A stretch of 55,145 bases of DNA from contig JACQJP010000017.1 in the NCBI GenBank assembly GCA_016204975.1, positions 1 through 55,145 on the forward strand, in the 5' to 3' direction. The stretch comes from Elusimicrobiota bacterium. Its GTDB lineage: Bacteria > Elusimicrobiota > Elusimicrobia > JACQJP01. Under the pieces are notes generated by a model. It was given only the letters and a program-made list of their open reading frames with translations. It did no database searches and was not told the DNA's origin. The position numbers and the translations under genes are program-made. The stretch's first letter is position 1. Each line of letters starts with the position of its first letter. Below are positions 42,949 to 52,817 of the stretch, piece by piece.

Positions 42949-43669
42949 CTACTCGGGGCTTAAGGCCTACCGCAACTGCGGATGGCTGTATCAGCTGCTT
43001 TACGTAGAAGGCCGGCGGGCTCCCTGGAGTCTGTCCTCGGCCCTGGGGGTTTCGGTGCATCAGGCCCTCAAGGAGTACCACGCTGGTGGCCCTGCGGATT
43101 TGGACCGTTTGCTGGGGCTTTTGGATCGGCACTGGGCCTCTCCCCGCGATACCTCTCCCCGGGAGCAGTGGGAGTCTTATGAGCGCGGGGTGCGGATGTT
43201 GAAAAATTACTGGAGGATGGACCGGGATCGCAAAACCCAGGTCGTTTTCGTGGAACGGGCTTTTGAGTTTTTCTTGGGCCGGTATCGCGTTCGGGGAACG
43301 ATCGATCGCGTGGATCGGTGGCCGGATGGGAGCTACGAGCTGATTGATTATAAGACCCATCGGGGGCGGTGGTCTAGAGAGCGCGTGGCACAGGATACGC
43401 AGATCGTTTTGTATGCGATGGCTCTGCGCAGAGCGTTTGGAATCCATCCTCAAAGGCTGAGCCTCTTGTTTTTGGCCAGAGGTCTTAAGGAGACGATCCG
43501 GCCCGATGCGGGAAGGGAGCAAGAATTGGAAACGCTGTTGTGCCGCGTCGGAGAGGCCATTGAGAAAAAGAGTTTTTCCCCGGATCTCCGATTCTGCCCC
43601 CGGTGTGATTTTAGGAGCCAATGTGTTTATTCTACCGCCCGCGAGGGGGTTGCGGGCGGTTTTTCTTGA
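42938..43669 (+). CDS. PD-(D/E)XK (RecB-like/Cas4-like) nuclease with C-terminal cysteines
   Basis: SYSGLKAYRNCGWLYQLLYVEG; GTIDRVDRWPDGSYELIDYKTHRG; CPRCDFRSQC. Confidence 0.85.
   Translation: MELSYSGLKAYRNCGWLYQLLYVEGRRAPWSLSSALGVSVHQALKEYHAGGPADLDRLLGLLDRHWASPRDTSPREQWESYERGVRMLKNYWRMDRDRKTQVVFVERAFEFFLGRYRVRGTIDRVDRWPDGSYELIDYKTHRGRWSRERVAQDTQIVLYAMALRRAFGIHPQRLSLLFLARGLKETIRPDAGREQELETLLCRVGEAIEKKSFSPDLRFCPRCDFRSQCVYSTAREGVAGGFS
43635..43664 (+). terminator. intrinsic terminator
   Basis: CCGCCCGC-GAGGGGGTT-GCGGGCGG then TTTTT; 8-bp perfect GC stem. Confidence 0.75.
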
Positions 43670-43718
43670 ATCCGCTGCGTTTTTTCTATATGATGGGGAC
43701 AATTTCCGCGAGATTCTC

Positions 43719-44861
43719 ATGCCCGAAGCCGCCCCCTCCTTCTCGCCCGGTTTAGAGGGAGTTGTCGCCGCCAAGTCTAGGCTGTGCCAGATCGATGGAA
43801 CTCAGGGGAAGCTGTACTACCTGGGCTACGCCATTGAAGATCTGGCGGAGCACTCCAGTTTCGAGGAAGTCTGTTTTTTGTTGTGGAGGGAGCGCTTACC
43901 TCGCGCCCGGGAGCTGGAGGAGCTCCGGGGTCAGTTGCAGGAGTATCGCCAAGATTGCCGCGACCTTTTTGACTTTGTCGGCAGGTTTCCGCACACCGCC
44001 CGCCCGATGGATATGTTGCGGACCTGTGTTTCCTGGCTGGGATGCAGGGACCCCCATCCCGGCGACGCCTCCGGCGAGGCTAATTTCCGTCGCGCAGTGG
44101 CGGTGACCGCCCATTTTCCAACCGCGGTGGCCGCCTTCCATCGCTTTCGGGAAAAGCAGTCTCCCGTCCCGCCCCATGCCCGCCTTTCCCACGCCGCAAA
44201 TTTTCTCTACATGCTGACCGGAAAACAACCGTCGGATTTGGCGGCCCGGGTCATGGACGTAGCGCTTATCCTGCACGCCGACCATGAGATGAATGCTTCC
44301 ACCTTCGCCTCCCTGGTGACCGCCTCGACCATGTCGGATTTATACTCGGCTTTGACCACGGGGGTGGGAACATTAAAGGGGCCGCTGCATGGGGGGGCCA
44401 ACGAGGCGGTAGTTCAGATGCTGGAGAAGATCGGCAGCGTCGAGAATGTGGAGTCCTATTTGAGCGAGGCCTTTGCCCAGAAGAAAAAGATCATGGGCTT
44501 TGGGCACCGGGTGTACAAGACCTACGATCCCAGAGCGAGGATCTTTAAGCGCTATGCGGACGAGCTTTCCCGCGCCGATGGCGACCGCAGATTTTTTGAG
44601 ATCAATGAGCGGATAGAGGAGCTGATGCAGAAACGCGTGGGAAGCCATGGGATTTATCCCAATGTGGATTTCTACTCCGGGATTGTATACCGGAGCTTGG
44701 GGGTGGCTTCTGATTTATTCACCCCCATCTTCTCCATCGCCAGGGCGGCCGGTTGGACGGCGCATGTTTTGGAGTCTTGGCAGAAAAACCGCATCTACCG
44801 CCCTGCCTCTGTTTATGAGGGCCCTGGGCCCCGAGCCTACGTGCCCTTGGATGAAAGGTAG
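43719..44861 (+). CDS. gltA: citrate synthase
   Basis: GKLYYLGYAIEDLAEHSSFEEVCFLLWRERLP; HADHEMNASTFA; GPLHGGANEAV; GFGHRVYKTYDPRA; GWTAHVLE. Confidence 0.95.
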   Translation: MPEAAPSFSPGLEGVVAAKSRLCQIDGTQGKLYYLGYAIEDLAEHSSFEEVCFLLWRERLPRARELEELRGQLQEYRQDCRDLFDFVGRFPHTARPMDMLRTCVSWLGCRDPHPGDASGEANFRRAVAVTAHFPTAVAAFHRFREKQSPVPPHARLSHAANFLYMLTGKQPSDLAARVMDVALILHADHEMNASTFASLVTASTMSDLYSALTTGVGTLKGPLHGGANEAVVQMLEKIGSVENVESYLSEAFAQKKKIMGFGHRVYKTYDPRARIFKRYADELSRADGDRRFFEINERIEELMQKRVGSHGIYPNVDFYSGIVYRSLGVASDLFTPIFSIARAAGWTAHVLESWQKNRIYRPASVYEGPGPRAYVPLDER

Positions 44862-44873
44862 AGCATTCGCGCG

Positions 44874-46043
44874 ATGAAGCTTTTGGAGTATCAGTCCAAG
44901 GAACTTCTTCGACGCTACGGCGTTCCTTTGCCCCGCTCGGGGGGGCTGGTGCGCGCTGCGGGACATCTGGGAAAGGCCTTGAAGGAACTGGGCCGTGGGC
45001 CTTGGGTCCTCAAGTCCCAGGTGTTTTCCGGGGGGAGGGGTGCCGCCGGTGGGATTCGGTTGGTTCGAACCGCGCAGGAGGCGGCGTGTGCGGCCGGAGA
45101 GCTTTTGGGGAAAAGGCTGGTGACGGCCCAGAATGCGCCGGAGGGGGAGACGGTTCGCGCCCTCTGGGTGGAGGGGGCATTGGAGATTTCCAGGGAGCTT
45201 TACGTTTCGGTTTCGATCCACCGCGGCCTGGGACGTCCGGTTTTCACCTTCTGTGCCGAAGGCGGCGTGGAGATCGAGCGGCTGGCCCGGGAGTCTCCGG
45301 AGAAGATCCGCACGGCAGTTCTGGAGGAGGGGGAATTTCGGCCTCACCAGCTGCGCGGTTGGACAGACGGCCTGGAACTCCCCTCCGGCGCCGGGGAGAG
45401 GTTTCAGGAGATCGTCGGGTCTCTGATTCGGATTTTTATGGAGCAGGACGCCTCCACGCTGGAGATCAATCCCCTGATCTGGACTGCGCAGGGGGAGTGG
45501 GTTGCTTTGGATGCCAAGGTCATTTTGGATGATAATGCCCTGTATCGGCATCCGGAATATCTGAAGCTCGCCCAAAAGAGCGAGGAGTACTCCAAAGCGG
45601 AGAGAAAGGCCTTGGAGGCGGGCATCTCCTACGTTTCCATGGATGGGGAGATCGGCTGTATGGTCAATGGAGCGGGGCTGGCCATGGCCACGCTGGACAT
45701 GATCCATCTGGCCGGGGGACGGGCCGCCAATTTTTTGGATGTGGGAGGAGGAGCCGATGCGCAGCAGGTGCGGCGGGGGTTTGAGCTCTTGCTTTCCGAT
45801 CGGAAGGTGCGCGCGGTTTTGGTGAATATCTTTGGCGGCATCCTGCGGTGCGATGTGGTTGCCCGGGGTCTTTTGGATGCTTTCCGAAAGCTCCGGCTGG
45901 GAGTGCCTTTGGTGATGCGCCTGGAGGGGACGCGGGTGGAGGAGGGAAGGAAACTCCTCGGCGCCTCCGGGCTCTCCGTCATTGGGGCCGAAACCCTGGC
46001 AGATGCGGCCCAGAGGGCGGTGGCGGCCGCCCGAAAGGTATGA
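44874..46043 (+). CDS. sucC: succinate-CoA ligase (ADP-forming) beta subunit
   Basis: [76 protein letters not shown]. Confidence 0.96.
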   Translation: MKLLEYQSKELLRRYGVPLPRSGGLVRAAGHLGKALKELGRGPWVLKSQVFSGGRGAAGGIRLVRTAQEAACAAGELLGKRLVTAQNAPEGETVRALWVEGALEISRELYVSVSIHRGLGRPVFTFCAEGGVEIERLARESPEKIRTAVLEEGEFRPHQLRGWTDGLELPSGAGERFQEIVGSLIRIFMEQDASTLEINPLIWTAQGEWVALDAKVILDDNALYRHPEYLKLAQKSEEYSKAERKALEAGISYVSMDGEIGCMVNGAGLAMATLDMIHLAGGRAANFLDVGGGADAQQVRRGFELLLSDRKVRAVLVNIFGGILRCDVVARGLLDAFRKLRLGVPLVMRLEGTRVEEGRKLLGASGLSVIGAETLADAAQRAVAAARKV

Positions 46044-46945
46044 GTATTTTGGTGCATGCGGACAGCCGGGTGGTGATCCAAGGGATCACCGGATCGGCGG
46101 GGTCTTTTCATGCGCAGGGGTGTTTGGAGTATGGAACCAAGGTAGTGGCGGGAGTCACGCCGGGCAAGGGGGGCAGCGAGATTTTGGGAGTTCCCGTTTT
46201 TGACTCAGTGCGCCAGGCGGTGAAAGGGAGACATGCGGAGGTCTCCTTGATTTTTGTGCCGGCGCCCCATGCGGCGGATGCCATCGTGGAGGCGGCGGAG
46301 GCCGACGTGAAGCTGATCGTCTGCATCACCGAGGGCATTCCCGTGCTGGACATGGTGGGTGTGAAAAGGAGGCTGGCCCAGTTGCCCGGCCCTGTGGTTT
46401 TGATCGGTCCCAACTGCCCCGGGGTGATCACCCCGGGGGCGTGCAAGGTGGGAATCATGCCGGGATACATTCACCGGGCCGGCAAGGTTGGGATCATTTC
46501 CCGCTCAGGTACCTTGACCTACGAGGCGGTGTGGCAGCTGACGCGTTTGGGGCTTGGACAATCCACCGTGGTGGGCATCGGTGGGGATCCTATTTTGGGC
46601 ACGGGCTTTCAGGAAATACTCGGCCGCATGTTGGAGGACCCCGGCACGGAGGCCGTGGTCTTGATCGGGGAGATCGGAGGCTCCGCGGAGGAAGCGGCGG
46701 CGCAATTCTATCGGGAGCGGGGAAACTCCAAACCTGTCTTCGCCTTTGTTGCGGGTCGCACCGCCCCGCCCGGCAAACGGATGGGGCATGCGGGGGCAAT
46801 CGTGGAGGGGGGGACCGGGACGGCGGAATCCAAGAGGGAGGCTTTCCGCAAGGCGGGGATTTGTGTGATTGACTCTCCGGCGGAGATTGGACAAACGGTC
46901 TTTGAGTCCTTGAGTCCAACCCGCAAACAGGATGCGCTGACCTAG
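46040..46945 (+). CDS. sucD: succinate-CoA ligase alpha subunit
   Basis: [69 protein letters not shown]. Confidence 0.97.
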   Translation: MSILVHADSRVVIQGITGSAGSFHAQGCLEYGTKVVAGVTPGKGGSEILGVPVFDSVRQAVKGRHAEVSLIFVPAPHAADAIVEAAEADVKLIVCITEGIPVLDMVGVKRRLAQLPGPVVLIGPNCPGVITPGACKVGIMPGYIHRAGKVGIISRSGTLTYEAVWQLTRLGLGQSTVVGIGGDPILGTGFQEILGRMLEDPGTEAVVLIGEIGGSAEEAAAQFYRERGNSKPVFAFVAGRTAPPGKRMGHAGAIVEGGTGTAESKREAFRKAGICVIDSPAEIGQTVFESLSPTRKQDALT

Positions 46946-46999
46946 CACGCTGGCGCCCTCTGGGCGCCCGGCGGGTACCCGCAGCTCTGCGGAGGGTGC
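46941..46999 (+). repeat. 59-bp imperfect repeat, copy 2
   Basis: CCTAGCACGCTGGCGCCCTCTGGGCGCCCGGCGGGTACCCGCAGCTCTGCGGAGGGTGC; alignable to 18626-18684 without gaps. Confidence 0.75.
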
Positions 47000-47006
47000 T
47001 AAAGGA

Positions 47007-47753
47007 ATGGAAAGCTCTGTCGGGACATGGGCGGCTTTTCTGGCCGGGGTTTTGAGTTTTCTTTCCCCGTGTGTGTTGCCTCTGGTTCCGGCCTACCTGG
47101 CTTTTTTGGCGGGCGGTTCCTGGGAGTGGGGAGAGCCCCAGGATCCACGGGGCCGGGTCAGGATCTTTTTTCGGGCCACGGCTTTTGTCCTGGGTTTTTC
47201 CGCAGTATTTATCGCCTTGGGGGCGACCGCCAGCGCAATCGGGGGATGGTTTTCCAGCTATCAGGTCTGGATTCAAAGGCTGGGTGGGGCGGTGGTGATT
47301 GTGTTGGGAATATTTCTGCTGGGGCTTCTGCCTGTTTCCTTCCTCCAGCGGGACCTCCGGCTTCGCCTGAAGAGCCCCCCGGCCGGCTTGGCCGGCTCCG
47401 GCTTGGTAGGGGCCGCTTTTGCGGCCGGCTGGACTCCTTGCGTCGGGCCGGTTTTAGCCTCCGTTCTGCTTTATGCCTCGGCTTCGAGGACGCTCTCCAG
47501 CGGTATTTTTCTTCTTTCCGTTTACTCCCTGGGGCTGGCTCTTCCTTTTCTGATTGCCTCCTTGGCGCTGGGGAGATTTTTAACGGTCCTACGGCGTGCG
47601 CGGCCCATTTTGCGCTGGATGGAACCCCTCCTGGGGGCACTGCTCGTTTTTTTCGGAGGGCTTCTCTTGTTGGGCGGGATGAACCGCTTCACCGCCTGGA
47701 TGCTGATGCAGTTTAGCGGTTGGGTTCGGTTTCTGACGGAGTTGGGGATATGA
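47007..47753 (+). CDS. ccdA: cytochrome c biogenesis protein CcdA family
   Basis: FLAGVLSFLSPCVLPLVPAYLAFLAG; GAAFAAGWTPCVGPVLASVL. Confidence 0.95.
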   Translation: MESSVGTWAAFLAGVLSFLSPCVLPLVPAYLAFLAGGSWEWGEPQDPRGRVRIFFRATAFVLGFSAVFIALGATASAIGGWFSSYQVWIQRLGGAVVIVLGIFLLGLLPVSFLQRDLRLRLKSPPAGLAGSGLVGAAFAAGWTPCVGPVLASVLLYASASRTLSSGIFLLSVYSLGLALPFLIASLALGRFLTVLRRARPILRWMEPLLGALLVFFGGLLLLGGMNRFTAWMLMQFSGWVRFLTELGI

Positions 47754-49777
47754 AATTGAAGGGCCGCGGAATCCTTTTTTGGTTTTTGGGACCTACCTCG
47801 GCCCTCCTTTTTTCTATAGCTTATCTCATGATGGGATGGGGTCAGAGGCTGGAGAATGTTTGGTCGGATCTTCTCTTTCGGTTGCGGGGGCCTCTGGAAA
47901 CCACCAACTCCAAAATTGTCCTGGTGACCATTGACGATATCTCCTTGGCTCGCTACGGCCGCTTTCCCTGGCCTCGGAGCTACCATGCCCGGTTGATCCG
48001 CAGGTTGACGGCTCTGGGGGTTCAGACGATCGCTTTTGACGTCATGTTTGTGGATCCCGATCAGTTTGGAGCACAGGGGGATCGGGAGCTGGAGCGGGCT
48101 ACCCGGGAGTCCGCCCGGACGGTCCACGGCTTTTTTTTGAACCGCTACCGAAAGAAACTCATTCAATCGGGAGGCGGCGTTGGACAAGAACAATTTGTCT
48201 ATGAGATGCAGAAGCCCATCGGGAAGCTTCCGGAGTGGAGCGCGGGGCTGGGATATTACAATGTGGAAGACTTTGTGGACGCCGATGGCTCTCTGAGGCG
48301 TTTGGCCTTGTGGAAGAAGATACCCGACCTGGGAACAATGTCCCTTTTTTCCGTGGCGGCTTTGGCGCATTATTCGGGAATCTCCCGGGAAGAGATTCCC
48401 CGCACTTGGCCGGTGGAGATCGGGATCAACTACCGAGGTCGGCGCTTTTACTACTCCATTCCCTACTCCCAGGTTTTAGACGGCAAGTTAAGCGCCCGGG
48501 AAAAGAAACTGTTGCAGGGGGCCTTGGTTTTGGTCGGTTCGGTGACCATCGGCGCCTATGACCACTATCCTTCTCCCTTTGAGGCGCAGATCCCCGGCGT
48601 GGATATCCATGCGACCTTGATAGACAATTTGATGCGAGGGGATTACCTTCGCTTTCTGCCCCTGTGGACGGGAGTGCTGGCCATCTGGGGGCTGGGCCTG
48701 CTGTTTTACTTTTTGGCCTTTCTGCCCTTGGGGCTGGGATGGGCGGCTCTTTTCTCCATCATTTTTTGCTATTCTGCTTCGCAGGTCGGATTGTTTTTCC
48801 ATCAGATTCGCCTGGCGTACGTGGCGCCGGTGGCCGCTTTGGCGGCCCCTTCTGTTTTGTGGCTGGCTTACCGCACCTTTGTGGTGGAAAGGGAGAAGCG
48901 CTGGATCCGGAAGACCTTCTCGCATTATCTCTCTTCCAAGGTCATTGATGCGTTGATGGCCGATCCCCGGAAACTCAGGCTGGGAGGGGAGCGCCGAGAG
49001 ATGACGGTCTTCTTTTTGGACATTGTCAACTTTACCGCTCTTTCGGAACGGATGCCTCCGGAGAAGCTCACTCATTTCTTGAATACCTACCTGTCGCGCT
49101 TGACGGAGGTGGTGCTCCGGCATGACGGCGTGGTGGATAAGTACATGGGAGATGCCATCATGGCTTTTTGGAACGCTCCCTTGGACCAGCCGGACCACGC
49201 GGCGCTGGCCTGTCTGGCGGCCTTGGGGGCCCTGGCGGAGCTGGAGGGGCTGCGCAAGGAACTGACGGAGTTTGGGGAACAGGCCCCGACGGTCCGTATT
49301 GGGCTCAACACCGGGCAGATGGTGGTGGGCAACATGGGTTCGGAGGCCCGGTTTGAGTACACGGTGATCGGGGATCATGTGAATATGGCCTCGCGCCTGG
49401 AGGGGGCCAATAAGTTTTTTGGGACCAATATCTTGATCAGCGAGGCCACCTACCAAAGGGCCCGGGAGCGGGTGGAGGCCCGGGAGGTGGGGTCGGTGCG
49501 CGTATTGGGAAAGCAGCTTCCGGTCAAGGTCTATGAGCTTTTTGCGGAGAAGGGGAAGCTTTCCCCGGACTGGCAGGTGGCTTTCCAAGAGTACCGGCTT
49601 GGGGTGGAGGCGTTTCGGGGTCGGCGTTTTGGAGAGGCTCTGGAGCATTTCCATCGCATTCGACAGCGGCTGCCCCAGGATCATCTGACGGCCTGTTACA
49701 CCCAGTTGTGCGAAGATTACCTCAAGGTCCCTCCGGCGGAGGATTGGGACGCGGTATTTAGCTTGGCTGCAAAGTAA
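47750..49777 (+). CDS. CHASE2 sensor - class III adenylate/guanylate cyclase
   Basis: CHASE2 IVLVTIDDISLARYGRFPWPRSYHARLIRRLTALGVQTIAFDVMF; cyclase MTVFFLDIVNFTALSERMPPEKLTHFLN...VDKYMGDAIMAFWNAP...FEYTVIGDHVNMASRLEG. Confidence 0.95.
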   Translation: MKLKGRGILFWFLGPTSALLFSIAYLMMGWGQRLENVWSDLLFRLRGPLETTNSKIVLVTIDDISLARYGRFPWPRSYHARLIRRLTALGVQTIAFDVMFVDPDQFGAQGDRELERATRESARTVHGFFLNRYRKKLIQSGGGVGQEQFVYEMQKPIGKLPEWSAGLGYYNVEDFVDADGSLRRLALWKKIPDLGTMSLFSVAALAHYSGISREEIPRTWPVEIGINYRGRRFYYSIPYSQVLDGKLSAREKKLLQGALVLVGSVTIGAYDHYPSPFEAQIPGVDIHATLIDNLMRGDYLRFLPLWTGVLAIWGLGLLFYFLAFLPLGLGWAALFSIIFCYSASQVGLFFHQIRLAYVAPVAALAAPSVLWLAYRTFVVEREKRWIRKTFSHYLSSKVIDALMADPRKLRLGGERREMTVFFLDIVNFTALSERMPPEKLTHFLNTYLSRLTEVVLRHDGVVDKYMGDAIMAFWNAPLDQPDHAALACLAALGALAELEGLRKELTEFGEQAPTVRIGLNTGQMVVGNMGSEARFEYTVIGDHVNMASRLEGANKFFGTNILISEATYQRARERVEAREVGSVRVLGKQLPVKVYELFAEKGKLSPDWQVAFQEYRLGVEAFRGRRFGEALEHFHRIRQRLPQDHLTACYTQLCEDYLKVPPAEDWDAVFSLAAK

Positions 49778-50503
49778 ATGACTGTCTTTTGGCGACTTCT
49801 TTTTGGGCATTTTCTGGCGGATTTTACCCTCCAGACGAACTTCATAAACTCCTGGAAGCGCCAGAGTTTCTGGGGCATGCTGTTGCACACCGGTACCCAC
49901 CCCATTTGTTACCTCTTGCTTACCTATCCCTATCTGGACCGCTTCTGGGTTCAGACGGATTATTTCTCCCTGCGGGGATGGACCTGCATCCTGCTCTTGT
50001 TTCTCTTTCACCTCTTGGAGGACGAGTGGCGAATCTACACCATCCGGAGGTTTCGAACCTCCGATAGCACCCTCTATTTTCTGTGGGATCAGGTCATCCA
50101 TCTTTCCGTAATTTTTCTATTGTTTCCTCTGGGGATGTATGACCGGGAAGCGGCTCTGATTCCGGAGGCCTGGCCCATCATAGGCGTTCTCCTGATCCTC
50201 GCCACCCATTTCGCCACCGTGTTGATCTATTTCATCGAGAAGGATTGGTTCGGCGCTCACTACCCCCAGGTGGATGAGAAGTACCTGCTCATTTTGGAGC
50301 GACTGGCGCTAACCTGTTGCTTTCTGCTGCCCGGGTCGTGGTGGGTGGCGCTGGTCAGCTTTTGGTTGGGGCATATGTTTTACCTGCGTTACCGCAGGGT
50401 GCATGATTTCTCTTGGTTCAGCGTGGGGTTTGGGGGGCTGATTGCGGTCGCATGCGGGATTTTTGCTCGCCTGGTTTACTATAATGGATCTAACTTTTTT
50501 TAA
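49778..50503 (+). CDS. DUF3307 membrane protein
   Basis: RLLFGHFLADFTLQTNFINSWKRQSFWGMLLHTGTH...FHLLEDEWRIY...LWDQVIHLSVI. Confidence 0.82.
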   Translation: MTVFWRLLFGHFLADFTLQTNFINSWKRQSFWGMLLHTGTHPICYLLLTYPYLDRFWVQTDYFSLRGWTCILLLFLFHLLEDEWRIYTIRRFRTSDSTLYFLWDQVIHLSVIFLLFPLGMYDREAALIPEAWPIIGVLLILATHFATVLIYFIEKDWFGAHYPQVDEKYLLILERLALTCCFLLPGSWWVALVSFWLGHMFYLRYRRVHDFSWFSVGFGGLIAVACGIFARLVYYNGSNFF

Positions 50504-50523
50504 CGCTAGTTGAGATTCCCATA

Positions 50524-51675
50524 ATGGAAGAAGCGGTGATTTTGAGCGCGGTGCGAACGCCCATCGGGTCTTTGGGCGGCTCTTTGTCTACCTACTCAGC
50601 TCCCCAGTTGGGCGCGGCGGCGATCCGGGAGGCGGTGTCGCGCGCGGGGATTGCGCCTGAAAAGGTGGAGGAGGGAATCCTGGGAAATGTCCTTTCTGCG
50701 GGCGTGGGGCAGGCCCCGGCCCGGCAGGCGATGATCGCGGCGGGGATTCCTCCCTCGGCCGGCGCTATGACCATCAACAAGGTCTGCGGCTCGGGGCTGA
50801 AGGCGGTAATGCTGGCGGCCCAGTCGCTGCGCCAAGGAGATTGCCGGATCGCGGTGGCTGGGGGCATGGAATCCATGACCCAGGCCCCTTACCTTTTGGA
50901 GAAGGCCCGCGCAGGCTACCGGTTGGGGCATGGGCAGCTGGTGGACAGCGTCATCCGGGATGGATTGTGGGATGTCTACCAAAACATCCATATGGGGGGC
51001 TGCGGGGAAATGTGCGCGGAGAAGCACCGCATCTCCAGAGAGGAGCAGGACGAGTACGCCAGGAAGAGCTACTCCCGGGCGGTGAGGGCTCAGCAGGAGG
51101 GAGCCTTGCAAGAGGAGATCGTTTCCGTGGGAGGCGTGGGGGAGGATGAGGAACCCAAGCGCGCCGCCTTCGAGAAGATGGGCCGCCTCAAACCGGTTTT
51201 TAAGCCGCAGGGAACCATCACTGCGGCCAATGCCTCCAAGCTCAACGATGGGGCTGCGGCCCTGGTCTTGGCCTCCGCTTCTCAAGCAAAGGAGCAGAAG
51301 GCCCCCCCGCTGGCCCGGGTGGTGGGTTGGGCCACCCACAGCCAGGAGCCGGAGTGGTTCACCACCGCTCCCACCGGGGCGATCGAGAAGCTTTTATCTC
51401 GGGTGGGTTGGAAGAAAGAGGAGGTGGATCTCTGGGAAGTCAATGAGGCCTTTTCGGTGGCGGCCCTGGCGGTTCTGCGCTTGGCGGGCTTGGATCCCGA
51501 GCGGGTCAATGTGCATGGGGGGGCGGTGGCCCTGGGGCACCCCATCGGAGCCAGCGGAGCCCGCATCCTAACCACATTGCTCTATGCCTTAAAAAGGCAC
51601 CGAAAGAAAAGGGGGGTGGCGGCCATCTGTCTAGGGGGAGGCGAGGCGGTCGCCCTGGCGGTGGAAAGAGTATGA
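50524..51675 (+). CDS. acetyl-CoA acetyltransferase (canonical thiolase)
   Basis: ILSAVRTPIGSLGGSLS; INKVCGSGLKAVMLAAQ; GGMESMTQAPYLL; NVHGGAVALGHPIGASGARI. Confidence 0.96.
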   Translation: MEEAVILSAVRTPIGSLGGSLSTYSAPQLGAAAIREAVSRAGIAPEKVEEGILGNVLSAGVGQAPARQAMIAAGIPPSAGAMTINKVCGSGLKAVMLAAQSLRQGDCRIAVAGGMESMTQAPYLLEKARAGYRLGHGQLVDSVIRDGLWDVYQNIHMGGCGEMCAEKHRISREEQDEYARKSYSRAVRAQQEGALQEEIVSVGGVGEDEEPKRAAFEKMGRLKPVFKPQGTITAANASKLNDGAAALVLASASQAKEQKAPPLARVVGWATHSQEPEWFTTAPTGAIEKLLSRVGWKKEEVDLWEVNEAFSVAALAVLRLAGLDPERVNVHGGAVALGHPIGASGARILTTLLYALKRHRKKRGVAAICLGGGEAVALAVERV

Positions 51676-52817
51676 CCAGGGTGGCCATTGTCGGTTTGGG
51701 TTTTGTGCCGGCGCAGCGCAAGACCCCTCAATATTCCTATAGGGAGATGACCTACCGCGCGGCCCGGCAGGCGTATGAGGATGCCGGCATCTCCCCCAAA
51801 GAGGTGGATTGCTTTATCACCTGCGCGGAGGACCTGCATGAAGGAACCAGCATCTTTGATGAATATACCCCGGACCAACTGGGGGCGGTCCATAAGCCGA
51901 TGCACACCGTGACCCATGACGGTTTGGTCGGCTTAGCCTGCGCCTGGATGGCTATTGAGTCCGGAGCGGCGGAGCTGGTGGTCATAGAGGCGCACAGCAA
52001 GGCCTCCAATATTTTGACGCTGGATGACCTCACCACCTATGCGATGGATCCGGCGCTCACCCGTCCCTTCTCCCTTTCGCCCCATTTCGTGGCCGGTCTC
52101 GAGATGAACGCTTTTTTGACGCAGTCCGAAAATACGGAGGAGGCCTGCGCTGCGGCTGTGGTTTTAAACCGGCTCCGGGCCGGAAAAAATCCCGCTGCCG
52201 CATATGGGGGAGAAACCACGGTGGCCCAGGTGCTGCGCTCCAAGCCCCTCTCGGCGCCCCTGAAGGAGGCGGAAAAAAGTCCCACGGCGGATGGGGCGGT
52301 CGTGGCAGTCGTGGCCTCGCAGGAGCGCGCCCGCAGACTCAAGGGCAGGCCCATTTGGATCGAGGGGATTTCCTGGATCAGCGATTCTCCCAGCCTGGAG
52401 TCTCGGGAGTGGGGCCAGGCCTTTTATGCCCAGGAGGCCGCTGCCGGGGCCTTTCGGATGGCTCAGATTACCGATCCCCTCAGGGAGGTGGATCTTTTTG
52501 AAGTGGATGACACCTATGCCTACAAAGAGCTGCAGCATCTGGAGGCCATCGGCCTCTATGAGCGGGGGAAGGCCGGACGGGCGGTCCTGGATGCCGCACA
52601 GGGCCCCAAGGACTTTCCGGTCAACCTCTCAGGGGGATGTTTAGGGAGGGGGGACCTTCTGGAAGCCAAGGGGCTGTATCAGATTGTGGAGTTGGTGCTG
52701 CAACTGAGGGGAGAGGCCGGCAAGAGGCAGAGGGCCTGCGCCAGACGAGGTTTTGCCCTTTCCTGGCGGGGAGTGCCCACGACCTCCGGGGCGGCGGCAG
52801 TTTTGTCAAAAAACTGA
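51672..52817 (+). CDS. thiolase-like protein lacking apparent catalytic Cys/His
   Basis: MTRVAIVGLGFVPAQRKTPQYSYREMTYRAARQAYEDAGISPKEVDCFITCAED; TVTHDGLVGLACAWMAIESGAAELVVI; SGGCLGRGDLLEAKGLYQIVEL. Confidence 0.85.
   Translation: MTRVAIVGLGFVPAQRKTPQYSYREMTYRAARQAYEDAGISPKEVDCFITCAEDLHEGTSIFDEYTPDQLGAVHKPMHTVTHDGLVGLACAWMAIESGAAELVVIEAHSKASNILTLDDLTTYAMDPALTRPFSLSPHFVAGLEMNAFLTQSENTEEACAAAVVLNRLRAGKNPAAAYGGETTVAQVLRSKPLSAPLKEAEKSPTADGAVVAVVASQERARRLKGRPIWIEGISWISDSPSLESREWGQAFYAQEAAAGAFRMAQITDPLREVDLFEVDDTYAYKELQHLEAIGLYERGKAGRAVLDAAQGPKDFPVNLSGGCLGRGDLLEAKGLYQIVELVLQLRGEAGKRQRACARRGFALSWRGVPTTSGAAAVLSKN

Noticed and set aside
48488-50101. 537-aa antisense ORF opposite the CHASE2 cyclase and DUF3307 genes
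   Set aside because: Shadow frame of well-supported genes; composition is His/Gln/Pro/Arg-rich without domain motifs, typical of antisense ORFs in GC-rich DNA.
50480-50485. Perfect TATAAT before the canonical thiolase
   Set aside because: No acceptable -35 at 16-18 nt spacing; too weak to call a promoter alone.
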